DNA of 64,000 nt from an uncultured Bacillota bacterium (GTDB taxonomy: Bacteria; Bacillota; Clostridia; Lachnospirales; CAG-274): assembly GCA_958426775.1 (NCBI GenBank), contig CATZZP010000008.1:1-64000 (forward strand), in the 5' to 3' direction. Shown here piece by piece: positions 1-9,352 of the stretch (within the stretch, counting starts at the first letter, position 1; every line of letters begins with the position of its first letter). Made by a program: the position numbers and the translations under genes. Under the pieces are notes generated by a model. That model ran no database searches and was not told the origin of the DNA. It saw nothing but the letters and a program-made list of their open reading frames with translations.

Positions 1-3000
1 CGCCGCCACCGCCTGATGATGAACCACTGCTGCTATCGCCTGATGAAGGCTTCTTGGTAGTAGTTTCTGTTACCTCTGAGGTTGTAGCCTCAGTTGTTTC
101 CTCAACATCCTGTGGACCTGCAGGGTAATTAATAATATCCTCTGCCTCGTGAGCATAAGCATCAACACGTGCAAGGAAATCGCCTAAAATAAACTCACCC
201 TCTGCAGTTTGTGAATATTTACCGTTTGTAAGAACAGTATTCTTATCAACACTCTTAAAGAAAGCGTCTGTTATCTTTTCGCCCTCGCTGTTTTCGCCGT
301 TCCAGTAGTTGGTTGGGTTGTTAATTGAAACAGTTGAATGGTTAACCATCATTGGCCATACATTACCGTTTGTGCTTTCATCAAGTGTACCACCTGCCGC
401 ATAGAAGGCATCAAGTACATCCTTGCTTGCATATTCAGCAACAACTGCAGGTATTACAGGCTTGTCGCTTGCTGTCTTATTTGCTACATATGTGTCAATA
501 TCCTGTGCGGCACAAATATCCTTTGAACCATTCATATAGGATACAACACCCTTTACATCATAGTCAAAGTTTCTCTGACCATCACCTGTGTAAAGGTATA
601 CACCCTGACCGCTGTTCTTGTAAGAAACAAGGTTTCTTATCTTAAGAGCAGGGTTAGAGTTGGTGGTTACACCGTTTGTACCGTTTTCAAATGCGATACA
701 ATCCTTCATATAGTGCTGAACAGGAACGCTCTCGCCACCCATCTTAAAGCCGTTGTTACCGCCGGCATTGTAAGAAGTGGTTGTACCGTCCTCATTAAGC
801 ATATTACCGTTATCATAAGCTACACAGCTTTCAAGGGTTACAGGACCGATAGCACCCTCGCCCTTCTTTGTATATGCATCATAACCGTCATCAAGGTTAT
901 TATGAGAAATACATCTCTGGAAAATGTTACCGTAACCTACAGTAAGCTTAAGACCGAAGCCGTCAGCATTAATCTTGGATGGGTCACAGTTGTTGTAAGC
1001 CTCACAATCCTTAATTACGTTGTATGAAGGCCACATATCAATATTAATATCATCTTCCTTACTTCTACTTACCTGGAAGCCTGTATCGCCGTTGTTGTAG
1101 AACTTACAATCCTCAATAATACAGTGATCTCCTGATAAAAGGAAAGGTTTAAGGTTACCGCCTGAGTTAGTAAAATCAATACCCTTAATATGCCAGTAGT
1201 TAGCATCAAGAGTCATACCCTCGTACTTGCCCTGCATATCGAAGATAACCTCTGCACCGTCATCAGCACGAAGAGTTTTCCAAGCCTTAGCAACACCTGT
1301 GTTAGATTCAGGGATTGAGAATGCCTTTGTCATTTTATATGTACCCTCAAGACAGATTACCTCTTTACCAAGGTCAAGGAAACCTACAGCAGAGTATACA
1401 TCAAGAGGATTTTCTCTTGTACCATCGCCTGAAACAGTACCGTCAGGTGAGCAGTAAAGTACATCATAGTCGCCTAAAGAATCTCTGTGAGTTACTTCAA
1501 ACTGAGCTACGATAGGCTCGGCTGAGGTAATATTGTCAGCCGCATTTGGCTGGTAAAGTACAGTAAAGCTGTTTACTGAGTTAGCAGCAAGTGTTACAGG
1601 AAGAATAGTGTTCTTAGAAACAGGAGTATCTCTGTAAACTATCTTACCGTTTTGCTGAATTGTAACAAGACCGCCCATATCATTAGTAGCTCTGAGGCTT
1701 AAGCTATAGTTAGTAGTTGCTGAGAATTCAGATGACTGTAACTTAATAGCAGGTGTTGAAGCCTCATCCTGTGCGTTACTTGTAATAGGGTCTGTTTCAG
1801 GATTGGTTTCGTGAAGCTCGAAGTTAGATACCGTAATATCTGCCCATCTTGCAGCAAAGAAACCTACATAAAGATTTTCTGCATCCTGACGTGTGAAAAG
1901 GTTTGCAAATTCCTGATCGTCCTCTGCGTACTGATATGTTTCCTTCTCAACGCCTGTCTGATAATCGTAGCAGTAACCGTAAAGACCGCCGTTAATCTTT
2001 GTAAGGGTTACTCTGTACTTGTTACCTCTTGCAGGGAAGGTATCTGAAAGCTTGTAAGGACCTTCCTTTTCAATAACACTTGAAGATGCGTCTGCATGGT
2101 AAACACCTGTTCTCATAACAAGGTTAATTCTGTTAATGGTAGAGTTCTTCTGATAGCTTAATGATGTTGGGTCATTAGGCCATGATGTACCGCTGTAACC
2201 ACCTAAGATAGCCATATTAGATGAGAAGGTTACCTTGTAATTTCTACCGTCCTTAAATGCAGGAACAGGCTCACCGTTTTCATCAAGCTCTGCTTTAGAT
2301 GCTAAAACAGTCATAGGCACGTAATCATGCTTGCCTGTCTGCTCCTGTGCAGCTAAGGCATCTTCAATTTCCTGAATTTCGTATTCGTCAAGCTTATCCA
2401 TATCAGGATTTAAAGGTATAACATCTCTTGCCATAATACCGAAAGCTTCCTGACCGTTACGCTGTTCGTCATTATTATCATGCTCAAGATAATCATTTAC
2501 AAGAATATCGGCACTTATTGTAAAGTTGTTGTTAGCGTTTACTCTTGTATAGTAGTAGGATATACCGTCGTGATCCTTAGTAATCTTACCTGCACCGTTC
2601 CATGAACGTACATTTACAGACTCTACGTTACCGTTTTCATCAAAAGTTTCAACAGCTGTGTTACTGCTTGCTGTAGCAGAAGCACCAAATGAAGTTGACT
2701 TCCAGTGATAGGTCTTTTCAGCTGTAATAGTTACAGGTATTTCTATTGAAGCAAAGCTTGCATCATCAGGTATGATAGTTACGCTTACAGTACCCTCTGA
2801 TGAGCTGTCAAACTTACTGAGGTCAACAGTATAAGCATCTGTCTTTTCTGTAGCTGCTGTATTATATAAAATTACAGCTCTCATACCGTCAGTTGAAAAT
2901 TCCTCGCCAACCTGGTATGTTGTTCTTGGGTATTTCTCTAACTGGAATGCTACGGCAATTTTCTTAACAACCTCTACATTAAAGGTTGTTGTAAGAGCGG

Positions 3001-4585
3001 GGTTCTTAATATATCTTACTGTAACAGCAACAGTACCTAAGTTAGAGGTATCGGCAGGGAGAACCTCATATTCGTCATCCTCAAGGAGAGCAAACTGAGT
3101 TTGACCGTCTGCATTTGTGTATACACCACGGATTTTAAGACCTGTTGTGTCTATTTCATCATTTGGGGCATAGCTTGTATTTGCAGGCATAACACCCACT
3201 GTAATAGCTGAAAGAGTATAGTTTTCAACAGCAATATTAAATGTATCGGATGCATCTGACTCTTCAACAGACTCAGTAACTGCGTGCTTAACGGTAACAG
3301 TTTTGTTGCCTACATCGTTTGCTGTAAAATAGTAACCCTCTTCGATTTCCTGACCGTCTATGTAGAAGGTACATTCATCACTTGAAAGTACACCCTTTGT
3401 ACCGTTGTTGTACTCAGCCTCTGCCTGGAAGGCTGTAACTGAGAAACGCTGGCCAATATAGTAGCTGCTGTATACAGGAATACTTGTAATATTAAGTGAT
3501 GTACACATTACGGGAGCTACGGTATAAGGTATTTCTACGGATTGTGAACCTTTTACAATCTGCATAACCTTGTCGCCCTTGGTTTCGGTATCAAAGCCCT
3601 CTACAGAGTAGGTATCTATAATTTCTGAAGTACCGTCTGTAAACTTAGCCATAACCTGAAGACCTGTAAGGTCGATTGTATCGCCTACAACGTAGTCAGT
3701 CTTTTCGGGCATAGATACAATTTCAAGGCTTTCTACCGTACGTGTTTCAATTTCAAACTGTACATTACTGAAAGTAACATCAGCATCACGTGCAATGTAG
3801 AAACCTGGGAATATTGTATCTGAGAAATAAGGCCTTGCCGGATTAGTAGTAAGGCTTTCTACATTGTATGAATATTCCGTACCGTCTACATTTACTACAA
3901 CGGAATTACCTGACTTTGAAATACTCATTTCAAAAGGGCCGATAGGACCTTTTGTTGTAGAGGTGGCAAGACCGGTAATAAGGTCCTGATCGATAGTTCT
4001 TCTGCCGTTATATCTGTGTGTGGCAGAAATACTTGCCTCTGTAGCTGCTGCCTTAGTCATATATGAGGCTAACATAAAGTTGTTGGAATATGTCTTTGGA
4101 GGGGTAGCAGCCTTTGAATATAAGTCATCCAAAATCATTAAGCCGTAGGAGGACTGCTGTGGGTTGGAAGAACCCAAAGAGTTATACCCGTTTACGGTAA
4201 CTGTAGCACTAAGGGTAAAGTCAGCGGTAGAAGGTGATTCGTATACATAGTATGCGATAGAATCCTCCGATGACTGAAATTTACCCATACCACCCTCAAG
4301 TGTACGCATTCTTACTCCGTCTTCGGTAGGTTCAATGCTTACCTTACTAGCCTGGCTATTAACGCCTGTCCAACCTGACTGCCAGCCCTCGAGTGCCATA
4401 AACTCAAGGTCAGATTCAACAGCGGTGTCGGAAGTGACTTTGTCAGACACAGATTCTTCAGCTACAGCACTTTCAACCGCATCAACGGTTGTCATGTCTG
4501 TACCTTCAGCCATAACGTTGCACGGTACACTGCTAAGCGTCATAACAGATGCAAGAAACAGCGCTGTGGCTCTTGTTTTTTTCAT
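1..4585 (-). CDS. Secreted multidomain pectate lyase, family PL9 (3' end outside window)
   Basis: About 1528 codons are open from an ATG at 4585 to the left edge, so the C-terminus is missing. A signal peptide (MKKTRATALFLASVMTLSS...) is followed by a lectin/glucanase-like domain (about residues 45-235), several Big_3-like Ig domains (YQVGEEF...DGM-type motifs, about 240-640), a second copy of the first domain type (about 640-930), another Ig-like segment, and the PL9 right-handed beta-helix from about 1037. The helix contains NADGFGLKLTVGYGN and HNNLDDGYDAYTK, matching the PL9 core; K1213 is the probable catalytic base. The visible end is a T/E- then S/G-rich linker, suggesting a further cell-wall or substrate-binding module. 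The expected reaction is calcium-dependent beta-elimination of polygalacturonate outside the cell. It lies downstream of and co-directional with an AraC regulator but has its own promoter. Confidence 0.9.
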   Translation of the reverse strand, partial: MKKTRATALFLASVMTLSSVPCNVMAEGTDMTTVDAVESAVAEESVSDKVTSDTAVESDLEFMALEGWQSGWTGVNSQASKVSIEPTEDGVRMRTLEGGMGKFQSSEDSIAYYVYESPSTADFTLSATVTVNGYNSLGSSNPQQSSYGLMILDDLYSKAATPPKTYSNNFMLASYMTKAAATEASISATHRYNGRRTIDQDLITGLATSTTKGPIGPFEMSISKSGNSVVVNVDGTEYSYNVESLTTNPARPYFSDTIFPGFYIARDADVTFSNVQFEIETRTVESLEIVSMPEKTDYVVGDTIDLTGLQVMAKFTDGTSEIIDTYSVEGFDTETKGDKVMQIVKGSQSVEIPYTVAPVMCTSLNITSIPVYSSYYIGQRFSVTAFQAEAEYNNGTKGVLSSDECTFYIDGQEIEEGYYFTANDVGNKTVTVKHAVTESVEESDASDTFNIAVENYTLSAITVGVMPANTSYAPNDEIDTTGLKIRGVYTNADGQTQFALLEDDEYEVLPADTSNLGTVAVTVRYIKNPALTTTFNVEVVKKIAVAFQLEKYPRTTYQVGEEFSTDGMRAVILYNTAATEKTDAYTVDLSKFDSSSEGTVSVTIIPDDASFASIEIPVTITAEKTYHWKSTSFGASATASSNTAVETFDENGNVESVNVRSWNGAGKITKDHDGISYYYTRVNANNNFTISADILVNDYLEHDNNDEQRNGQEAFGIMARDVIPLNPDMDKLDEYEIQEIEDALAAQEQTGKHDYVPMTVLASKAELDENGEPVPAFKDGRNYKVTFSSNMAILGGYSGTSWPNDPTSLSYQKNSTINRINLVMRTGVYHADASSSVIEKEGPYKLSDTFPARGNKYRVTLTKINGGLYGYCYDYQTGVEKETYQYAEDDQEFANLFTRQDAENLYVGFFAARWADITVSNFELHETNPETDPITSNAQDEASTPAIKLQSSEFSATTNYSLSLRATNDMGGLVTIQQNGKIVYRDTPVSKNTILPVTLAANSVNSFTVLYQPNAADNITSAEPIVAQFEVTHRDSLGDYDVLYCSPDGTVSGDGTRENPLDVYSAVGFLDLGKEVICLEGTYKMTKAFSIPESNTGVAKAWKTLRADDGAEVIFDMQGKYEGMTLDANYWHIKGIDFTNSGGNLKPFLLSGDHCIIEDCKFYNNGDTGFQVSRSKEDDINIDMWPSYNVIKDCEAYNNCDPSKINADGFGLKLTVGYGNIFQRCISHNNLDDGYDAYTKKGEGAIGPVTLESCVAYDNGNMLNEDGTTTSYNAGGNNGFKMGGESVPVQHYMKDCIAFENGTNGVTTNSNPALKIRNLVSYKNSGQGVYLYTGDGQRNFDYDVKGVVSYMNGSKDICAAQDIDTYVANKTASDKPVIPAVVAEYASKDVLDAFYAAGGTLDESTNGNVWPMMVNHSTVSINNPTNYWNGENSEGEKITDAFFKSVDKNTVLTNGKYSQTAEGEFILGDFLARVDAYAHEAEDIINYPAGPQDVEETTEATTSEVTETTTKKPSSGDSSSGSSSGGGG

Positions 4586-4724
4586 AAAAAAAACTCCTTT
4601 CAAAATATATTATGCAGGGACCCACAAAGACCTTCGGCATTTGCAGTAAGCCAATGCTGATGTACATTGTCAGCCACTTTATGCATTATAATTTAATTAT
4701 ACCCGCAAATTTCACACTTTGCAA
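4586..4724 (-). promoter_or_regulatory. Promoter and about 100-nt leader of the PL9 gene
   Basis: On the minus strand TTGCAA (4724-4719) and TATAAT (4701-4696) are 17 bp apart, a good sigma-A promoter. The transcript would carry a leader of about 100 nt ending in GAAAGGAG before the ATG. The leader holds short inverted repeats (CAATG/CATTG and GCATT/AATGC) that are mutually exclusive, so it could fold in alternative ways. It matches no riboswitch class I recognise. Confidence 0.6.
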
Positions 4725-4805
4725 GGGATTTATAAGAGAAATTTAATAAATTTTAACCAATAAAATAATGCTTTTAATACAATTTAAGGCACAAAGCACG
4801 GTTTG

Positions 4806-5639
4806 CTATACAAAAATGTTGTTTTTTCTATAGTTTAAGGGAGATATGCCCTTTGCTCGTTTAAATACATCGCCGAAGTAGTTGCTGTCGTTAAAGCCGC
4901 AGCTTGTGGCAATTTCCGTAACGCTTTTGTCGGTTTCAAGGAGCATAATAGATGCCTTTTTCAGCCTTATATTTATAAGGTATTCCTTAAAGCCGAAGCC
5001 TGTTGCTTCTTTAAACTTTTTTGAAAAGTATGTTGGGCTCATATTAGCATTTGTTGCAACCTGAGCAAGGGTCAAGTCTTTGCTGTAGTTGGAGCTTATA
5101 TATCTTGCAGCCTCCTGTATAAGCATATAGGAGGGTTCAAGGGTAAGGGGCAAGCCGATACCGTTTTTATCCCTGAAGTCTATACATCTGATAAGGAAGA
5201 TAATGATTTCCTGCAAATTATTTTTTATGTTAAGACTACTGTATTTATCCGGGTTATTATATTCAATATAGAGTCTTTCAAAAATTTTCGTTATGTGGCT
5301 TAAACGATTTTGCGGCACGTTTATAACAGGGTTATGTGCAAAGCTTTCCTCAATTACCTTTTCGCCGAAGGCACAAACCAAATCACTTATGTATTCAAGG
5401 TTGAAAAGTACATTATACCTTTCGTGAGAAAGACTGTTATTGTAGGATGTGCGATGCAAAACCCCTTTTGGCAGTACAACAATATCTCCCTCTCTCAGGT
5501 TATATATGCTGTCCTCTATAAAAAACCTCCTGTTACCGCTTAAAAGAAAGTACATTTCGTGTTCCCTATGATAATGTGAGCTGTTCATTTTAAAGTATGG
5601 CTCAAGTTTTTTCTTTGATATTTTAAAATAAGCTGACAT
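4806..5639 (-). CDS. AraC-family transcriptional regulator
   Basis: This 277-residue protein has an N-terminal cupin-like effector domain (about 10-150; HREHEMYFLLSG and LREGDIVVLPKG are typical) and a C-terminal double helix-turn-helix (about 175-277; SPTYFSKKFKEATG and FNDSNYFGDVFKRAKGISP). Such regulators usually respond to a sugar and activate nearby carbohydrate genes. Its place just upstream of the PL9 lyase, with the CE8/GH28 operon a few kb away, makes pectin fragments the likely signal; that is inference. It is divergent from the MATE gene. An extended -10 (TGATATAAT, core 5674-5669) serves it, and the ribosome site is GGAGG. Confidence 0.9.
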   Translation of the reverse strand: MSAYFKISKKKLEPYFKMNSSHYHREHEMYFLLSGNRRFFIEDSIYNLREGDIVVLPKGVLHRTSYNNSLSHERYNVLFNLEYISDLVCAFGEKVIEESFAHNPVINVPQNRLSHITKIFERLYIEYNNPDKYSSLNIKNNLQEIIIFLIRCIDFRDKNGIGLPLTLEPSYMLIQEAARYISSNYSKDLTLAQVATNANMSPTYFSKKFKEATGFGFKEYLINIRLKKASIMLLETDKSVTEIATSCGFNDSNYFGDVFKRAKGISPLNYRKNNIFV

Positions 5640-5668
5640 AAAATAACCTCCAAAAAATAGTTGGTTTT

Positions 5669-5747
5669 ATTATATCATAAAAAATCTGTAAATGTTATAA
5701 AAATGCTTAAAAAATTTATTGTTTACTTTGGTTTTTTGTTGTAAAAT
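5669..5747. promoter_or_regulatory. Divergent promoters for araC-type gene and MATE gene
   Basis: On the plus strand TTGTTT (5719-5724) and TAAAAT (5742-5747) are 17 bp apart and point to the MATE gene. On the minus strand an extended TGATATAAT -10 (5674-5669) points to the AraC gene. The shared 144-bp spacer would allow the regulator to act on both genes. Confidence 0.5.
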
Positions 5748-5783
5748 ACTTATAAATAATAGCTGAGAAAGGAGTGTCATAAA

Positions 5784-7157
5784 ATGAGCAAGGCTACAGC
5801 ATTAAGTACTGCCGAGAAAAATTCACAGCGGATTTTGTCGGGTAGTCTTACTATGGCTATCCTTAGCTTAGCTGTGCCTATAGTCATAAATAATTTTATA
5901 CAAACCTTGTATAACCTGACCGATACATATCTTTTAGGCAAGCTTGGCACTGACGAAATGGCGGCAATCTCTCTTGTGACACCTGTACAGAATGTGGTTA
6001 TTAACTTTGGACAGGGCTTTACCCTTGCAGGAGCCATACTTATCTCCCAGTATGTAGGTGCAGGCGACAATAAGGGTGCAAGGGAAATGGCAAATCAGCT
6101 TTTAAGTATATCAATGCTTTTTGCTGTGGTGTTTTCATTATTATGCGGCGGTGCCACGCCCTTTATAGTTGATTGGCTGGGGGCTGAGGGTGATGTGAAT
6201 AAGTATGGCTGTACATATTTGCAGATTGTGCTTTTTGATATGCCCTTTTTATTTATGATAAATCTCTTTGCGGCAGTTAATCAGGCACAGGGAGATACCG
6301 TAAGGGCTATGAGGCTTAATATGCTGGGGGTTGTTTTAAACCTTATATTAGCCCCTCTTTTTATACTTGTTTTTCGGTGGGGCGTTGCAGGTGCGGCGCT
6401 TTCTACCTTGCTTGCTAAAATCCCTTGTGCGGTTATTGCGATAAAAGACCTTATTAAAAAGGATAAGCCTGTATATGTAGAATTAAAGCTCCATAAGCTT
6501 AAGCCTCAGGCTAATAAAATTATTCGCATTGTGAAGCTTGGCTTACCTACTGCCATAGGTGGCAGTACAATGCAGTTCGGCTTTCTGCTTATGACTAAAA
6601 ATGTACTTGTTTACGGCAATTCTGCTATGGCGGCATATGGCATAGGCAACAGAATAAACAGTATTATTACAATGCCATCTACTGCTTTCGGGTCTGCTAC
6701 AGCTACAATAGTAGGTCAGAATATAGGTGCAAACCAAGAGGAAAGAGCAAATCGTGCATACATACACGCAAAATTTATGATAGTAACATTCTTGTTTATA
6801 AGCGGTATAATATTATCAAGAGATTTTGTATCAACTGCAATGGTAAGTATATTTTCAGATGATAGTGAGGTAATACCGATGGCGGCGGATTTTCTTTCCA
6901 TTATGGCTTTTTGTTGCTTTACAAACGGTGTTTACGATACAACAAAGGGCTTTTTTAACGGCAGCGGCAAAACAGTAGTTACAATGATAATTGATGCAAC
7001 AAGGCTATGGGTATTCCGCTTTCTTTTCTTATTTATATTCAGCAATATATTTAAAATGGAGGAAAGAAGTGTATGGTTTGCGGTAGTTGCAAGCAATGCC
7101 TTAGCTGCGTTTGTACTTTGGGCATATTACAGATGGGGTAATTACAAAAAACGGTAA
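5784..7157 (+). CDS. MATE family multidrug/metabolite exporter
   Basis: A 457-residue, 12-helix membrane protein with the two-bundle MATE layout. The first half opens with IVINNFIQTLYNLTDTYLLG and the second repeats the pattern (GGSTMQFGFLLMTKN, GIGNRINSI). Family members expel cationic drugs or metabolites in exchange for Na+ or H+; the substrate cannot be read from the sequence. The start is preceded by AAAGGAG at good distance. It is divergent from the AraC regulator. A second, unrelated-looking MATE gene is at 62492-63829. Confidence 0.9.
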   Translation: MSKATALSTAEKNSQRILSGSLTMAILSLAVPIVINNFIQTLYNLTDTYLLGKLGTDEMAAISLVTPVQNVVINFGQGFTLAGAILISQYVGAGDNKGAREMANQLLSISMLFAVVFSLLCGGATPFIVDWLGAEGDVNKYGCTYLQIVLFDMPFLFMINLFAAVNQAQGDTVRAMRLNMLGVVLNLILAPLFILVFRWGVAGAALSTLLAKIPCAVIAIKDLIKKDKPVYVELKLHKLKPQANKIIRIVKLGLPTAIGGSTMQFGFLLMTKNVLVYGNSAMAAYGIGNRINSIITMPSTAFGSATATIVGQNIGANQEERANRAYIHAKFMIVTFLFISGIILSRDFVSTAMVSIFSDDSEVIPMAADFLSIMAFCCFTNGVYDTTKGFFNGSGKTVVTMIIDATRLWVFRFLFLFIFSNIFKMEERSVWFAVVASNALAAFVLWAYYRWGNYKKR

Positions 7158-7262
7158 AAAATTGATTTATTGAATTTTGCTTGTCGGCAATATGTAATAT
7201 TTAATTTTGAATATTTTTTATTGCCGTTTATTATTATTTTTTTAAAATTAAAATTAATTGTG

Positions 7263-7291
7263 TAGACAAAGCAACAAAAAAATGTTATTAT
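7263..7291 (+). promoter_or_regulatory. Promoter of the CE8-hydrolase-GH28 operon
   Basis: TAGACA (7263-7268), 17-bp spacer, TATTAT (7286-7291) with an upstream TG, giving an extended -10. GGAGG then precedes the pectinesterase ATG. The rest of 7158-7332 is AT-rich and shows nothing else clear. Confidence 0.6.
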
Positions 7292-7332
7292 GATTTTTAT
7301 GATAGATGTTTATGTAATTTGGAGGTTACACA

Positions 7333-8301
7333 ATGTGGTTTAAGCTTACAGTTGCCAAGGACGGCAGCGGAGATTATACTGATATTGCATCGGCAATTAA
7401 CGCTGTGGAATTTGGAAAAGCTGCATTAATATATATTAAAAACGGAATATACACGGAAAAGCTGGTTATAGATAAGCCTGGTATTATACTTGTAGGAGAA
7501 GACCGGGAAAAAACCGTGCTTAGATACAACGACGGAGCGTTTGACCTGGGGGATGACGGAGAACCTATAGGTACCTTTAATACGGCAAGTGTTCGTGTTA
7601 CTCCTGAGGCAGAGGGCTTTGAGGCGTATAATCTTACTATAGAAAACGGAGCAGGTCTGGGCAGTGTGGCAGGACAAGCTGTAGCCCTTTACCTGGATTG
7701 CGATAAGGCAATAATTGAAAATTGCAGACTTCTGGCTAAGCAGGATACTCTTTTGACTGCACCTATATTTTCTGATATAGATAAAGACCCGTATATTTGT
7801 CGCAGACAGCTTTTCAAAAACTGTTATATAGAGGGCGATGTGGACTTTATCTTTGGCGGTGCAGTAGCTGTTTTTGAGGATTGTGAAATTTGTGCGTTGG
7901 GTAGACCTAAGGCTTTGCCCTGTTATGTAACTGCGGCTTGTACCTCAAAGGAGCTTAAGTACGGCTATGTTTTCAGAAATTGCCATATAGGAGGAAGTGC
8001 AGGAGATGGTGCTGTTTATTTGGGCAGACCGTGGAGAGAATATGCAAAGGTTGTATTTATAGATTGTAAGCTTGATAAATGTGTAAGCCATGAAGGCTTT
8101 TGTACATGGAATGATACCAAACGCCACTTAACTTCAACCTATGCCCAATACGGAAGCTACGGCGAGGGTTATAATGAAAAGTCACTTGTTGAATGGAGTA
8201 AGGTGCTTACGGCTCAAGAAGCGAGTGATTACGCAACGGAAAAGGTTTTTGGGGATTGGAATTATTCTGAGCAAATTAAAAAATATGAGGATTTAATCTG
8301 A
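7333..8301 (+). CDS. Pectin methylesterase (CE8), apparently cytoplasmic
   Basis: This 322-residue protein is a compact CE8 beta-helix that removes methyl esters from galacturonan. All family signatures are present: QAVAL (115-119), QDTL (137-140), the DFIFGG block with catalytic Asp171, and LGRPW (230-234) with its arginine. The N-terminus (MWFKLTVAKDGSGDYTDI) begins directly in the catalytic domain with no signal peptide, so it should act inside the cell on imported oligogalacturonides. It is first in a tight operon; its TGA overlaps the next ATG by one base. Confidence 0.93.
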   Translation: MWFKLTVAKDGSGDYTDIASAINAVEFGKAALIYIKNGIYTEKLVIDKPGIILVGEDREKTVLRYNDGAFDLGDDGEPIGTFNTASVRVTPEAEGFEAYNLTIENGAGLGSVAGQAVALYLDCDKAIIENCRLLAKQDTLLTAPIFSDIDKDPYICRRQLFKNCYIEGDVDFIFGGAVAVFEDCEICALGRPKALPCYVTAACTSKELKYGYVFRNCHIGGSAGDGAVYLGRPWREYAKVVFIDCKLDKCVSHEGFCTWNDTKRHLTSTYAQYGSYGEGYNEKSLVEWSKVLTAQEASDYATEKVFGDWNYSEQIKKYEDLI

Positions 8302-9329
8302 TGTTCGGTTCTGATGAAATAAACGGAGAAAGTTTTATTCTTAATTTATCCAAAAGCTTAGGTAAAAGCTGTGAGCTTAAGGCTGACAGCCTTAAGGAGC
8401 TTGAAAAGTGGAAGGCTGATACAAAAGCCTCCGTTTTAAGCCTTATAGGTACAGACAGGCTGAAGCGAAGCAGTGAAAAGCCTAAACTTATTGAAAGTAA
8501 GAAAATGACAGGCTATAGGCGGAATAAATATATTTTGCCTACGGCAGAAAATTTAAAGATGCCTCTTTATGTACTGATACCTGATGAGTGTAACGGTAAA
8601 GTGATGTTAGCTCTTCACGGTCACGGCTGCTATGGTAAAGAGGGGATTGTAGGTAATATACCAAAGGAGATAGAGGTATCTCTCCTAAAGAGTACGGCCT
8701 TTGCTTTAGAGCTTGTGCAAAGAGGATATATTGTAGTCTGCCCCGACCTTTTAGGCAGTGGCGAACGTATAACGGGCTTTAGCGAGGATAAGTCAAAATC
8801 CGTGTGTGACCTGCTTAACAATGCCCTGATAGCCATGGGGTTAAGTTTACAAGGGGTTACGGTTTTTGAGCTGATGTGCCTTACTGATTTTATGCTCGAA
8901 TTTAAGGAAAACAAGTATGACAAGGTTGGTGTTTTAGGTTTTTCGGGCGGCGGACTTTTCAGTCTGTTGCTTACTGCCCTTTGCGATAAGGTGGATACAG
9001 CCGTAGTAAGCGGATATTTCCATACTCAGAGGGACACTGTACTGCAAAGCAATAAATGCGGTTGTAACTTTGTACCCCGTATGTGGAGTACAGCCGATTG
9101 CGGTGAGCTTGCGGCACTTGCCTCTCCAAAGCCTCTTTATATTGAATGCGGCAGTGAGGATAAACTCCATGGCAGAAGTGGCACGGAAAGTATATATAAA
9201 CAGCTTGATATAGCTAAAAAAGCCTATTCTATATATAATCAGGAAGATAATTTACAGCTTGTACTTTGTGAGGGTGCCCATCAATGGTATGGCAGCTGTT
9301 ATGAGTTTTTAAAAAATAAGGCTTTATAA
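8301..9329 (+). CDS. Alpha/beta hydrolase, probable acetylesterase of the pectin operon
   Basis: 342 residues with an alpha/beta-hydrolase fold: oxyanion segment HGHG (106-109), nucleophile elbow GFSGG (Ser215), probable acid Asp287 in GSEDKLHG and His327 in EGAHQWYG. It resembles the Abhydrolase_7/acetylesterase-like group. Between a pectin methylesterase and a polygalacturonase, removal of acetyl or other ester groups from galacturonic acid oligomers is the natural guess, but the substrate is not shown by sequence. There is no signal peptide. The start overlaps the preceding stop by one base (TGATG), implying translational coupling. Confidence 0.82.
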   Translation: MFGSDEINGESFILNLSKSLGKSCELKADSLKELEKWKADTKASVLSLIGTDRLKRSSEKPKLIESKKMTGYRRNKYILPTAENLKMPLYVLIPDECNGKVMLALHGHGCYGKEGIVGNIPKEIEVSLLKSTAFALELVQRGYIVVCPDLLGSGERITGFSEDKSKSVCDLLNNALIAMGLSLQGVTVFELMCLTDFMLEFKENKYDKVGVLGFSGGGLFSLLLTALCDKVDTAVVSGYFHTQRDTVLQSNKCGCNFVPRMWSTADCGELAALASPKPLYIECGSEDKLHGRSGTESIYKQLDIAKKAYSIYNQEDNLQLVLCEGAHQWYGSCYEFLKNKAL

Positions 9330-9352
9330 AAATTAACAGGAGGAAATTAAAA

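Noticed and set aside
338..2047. Several plus-strand ORFs of 60-100 codons opposite the PL9 gene
   Set aside because: All lie antisense to a 1528-codon reading frame with clear domains; they lack ribosome sites and look like shadows.
4586..4695. c-di-GMP or preQ1 riboswitch in the PL9 leader
   Set aside because: The conserved cores of GEMM-I, GEMM-II and preQ1 classes cannot be matched; kept only as an unnamed leader.
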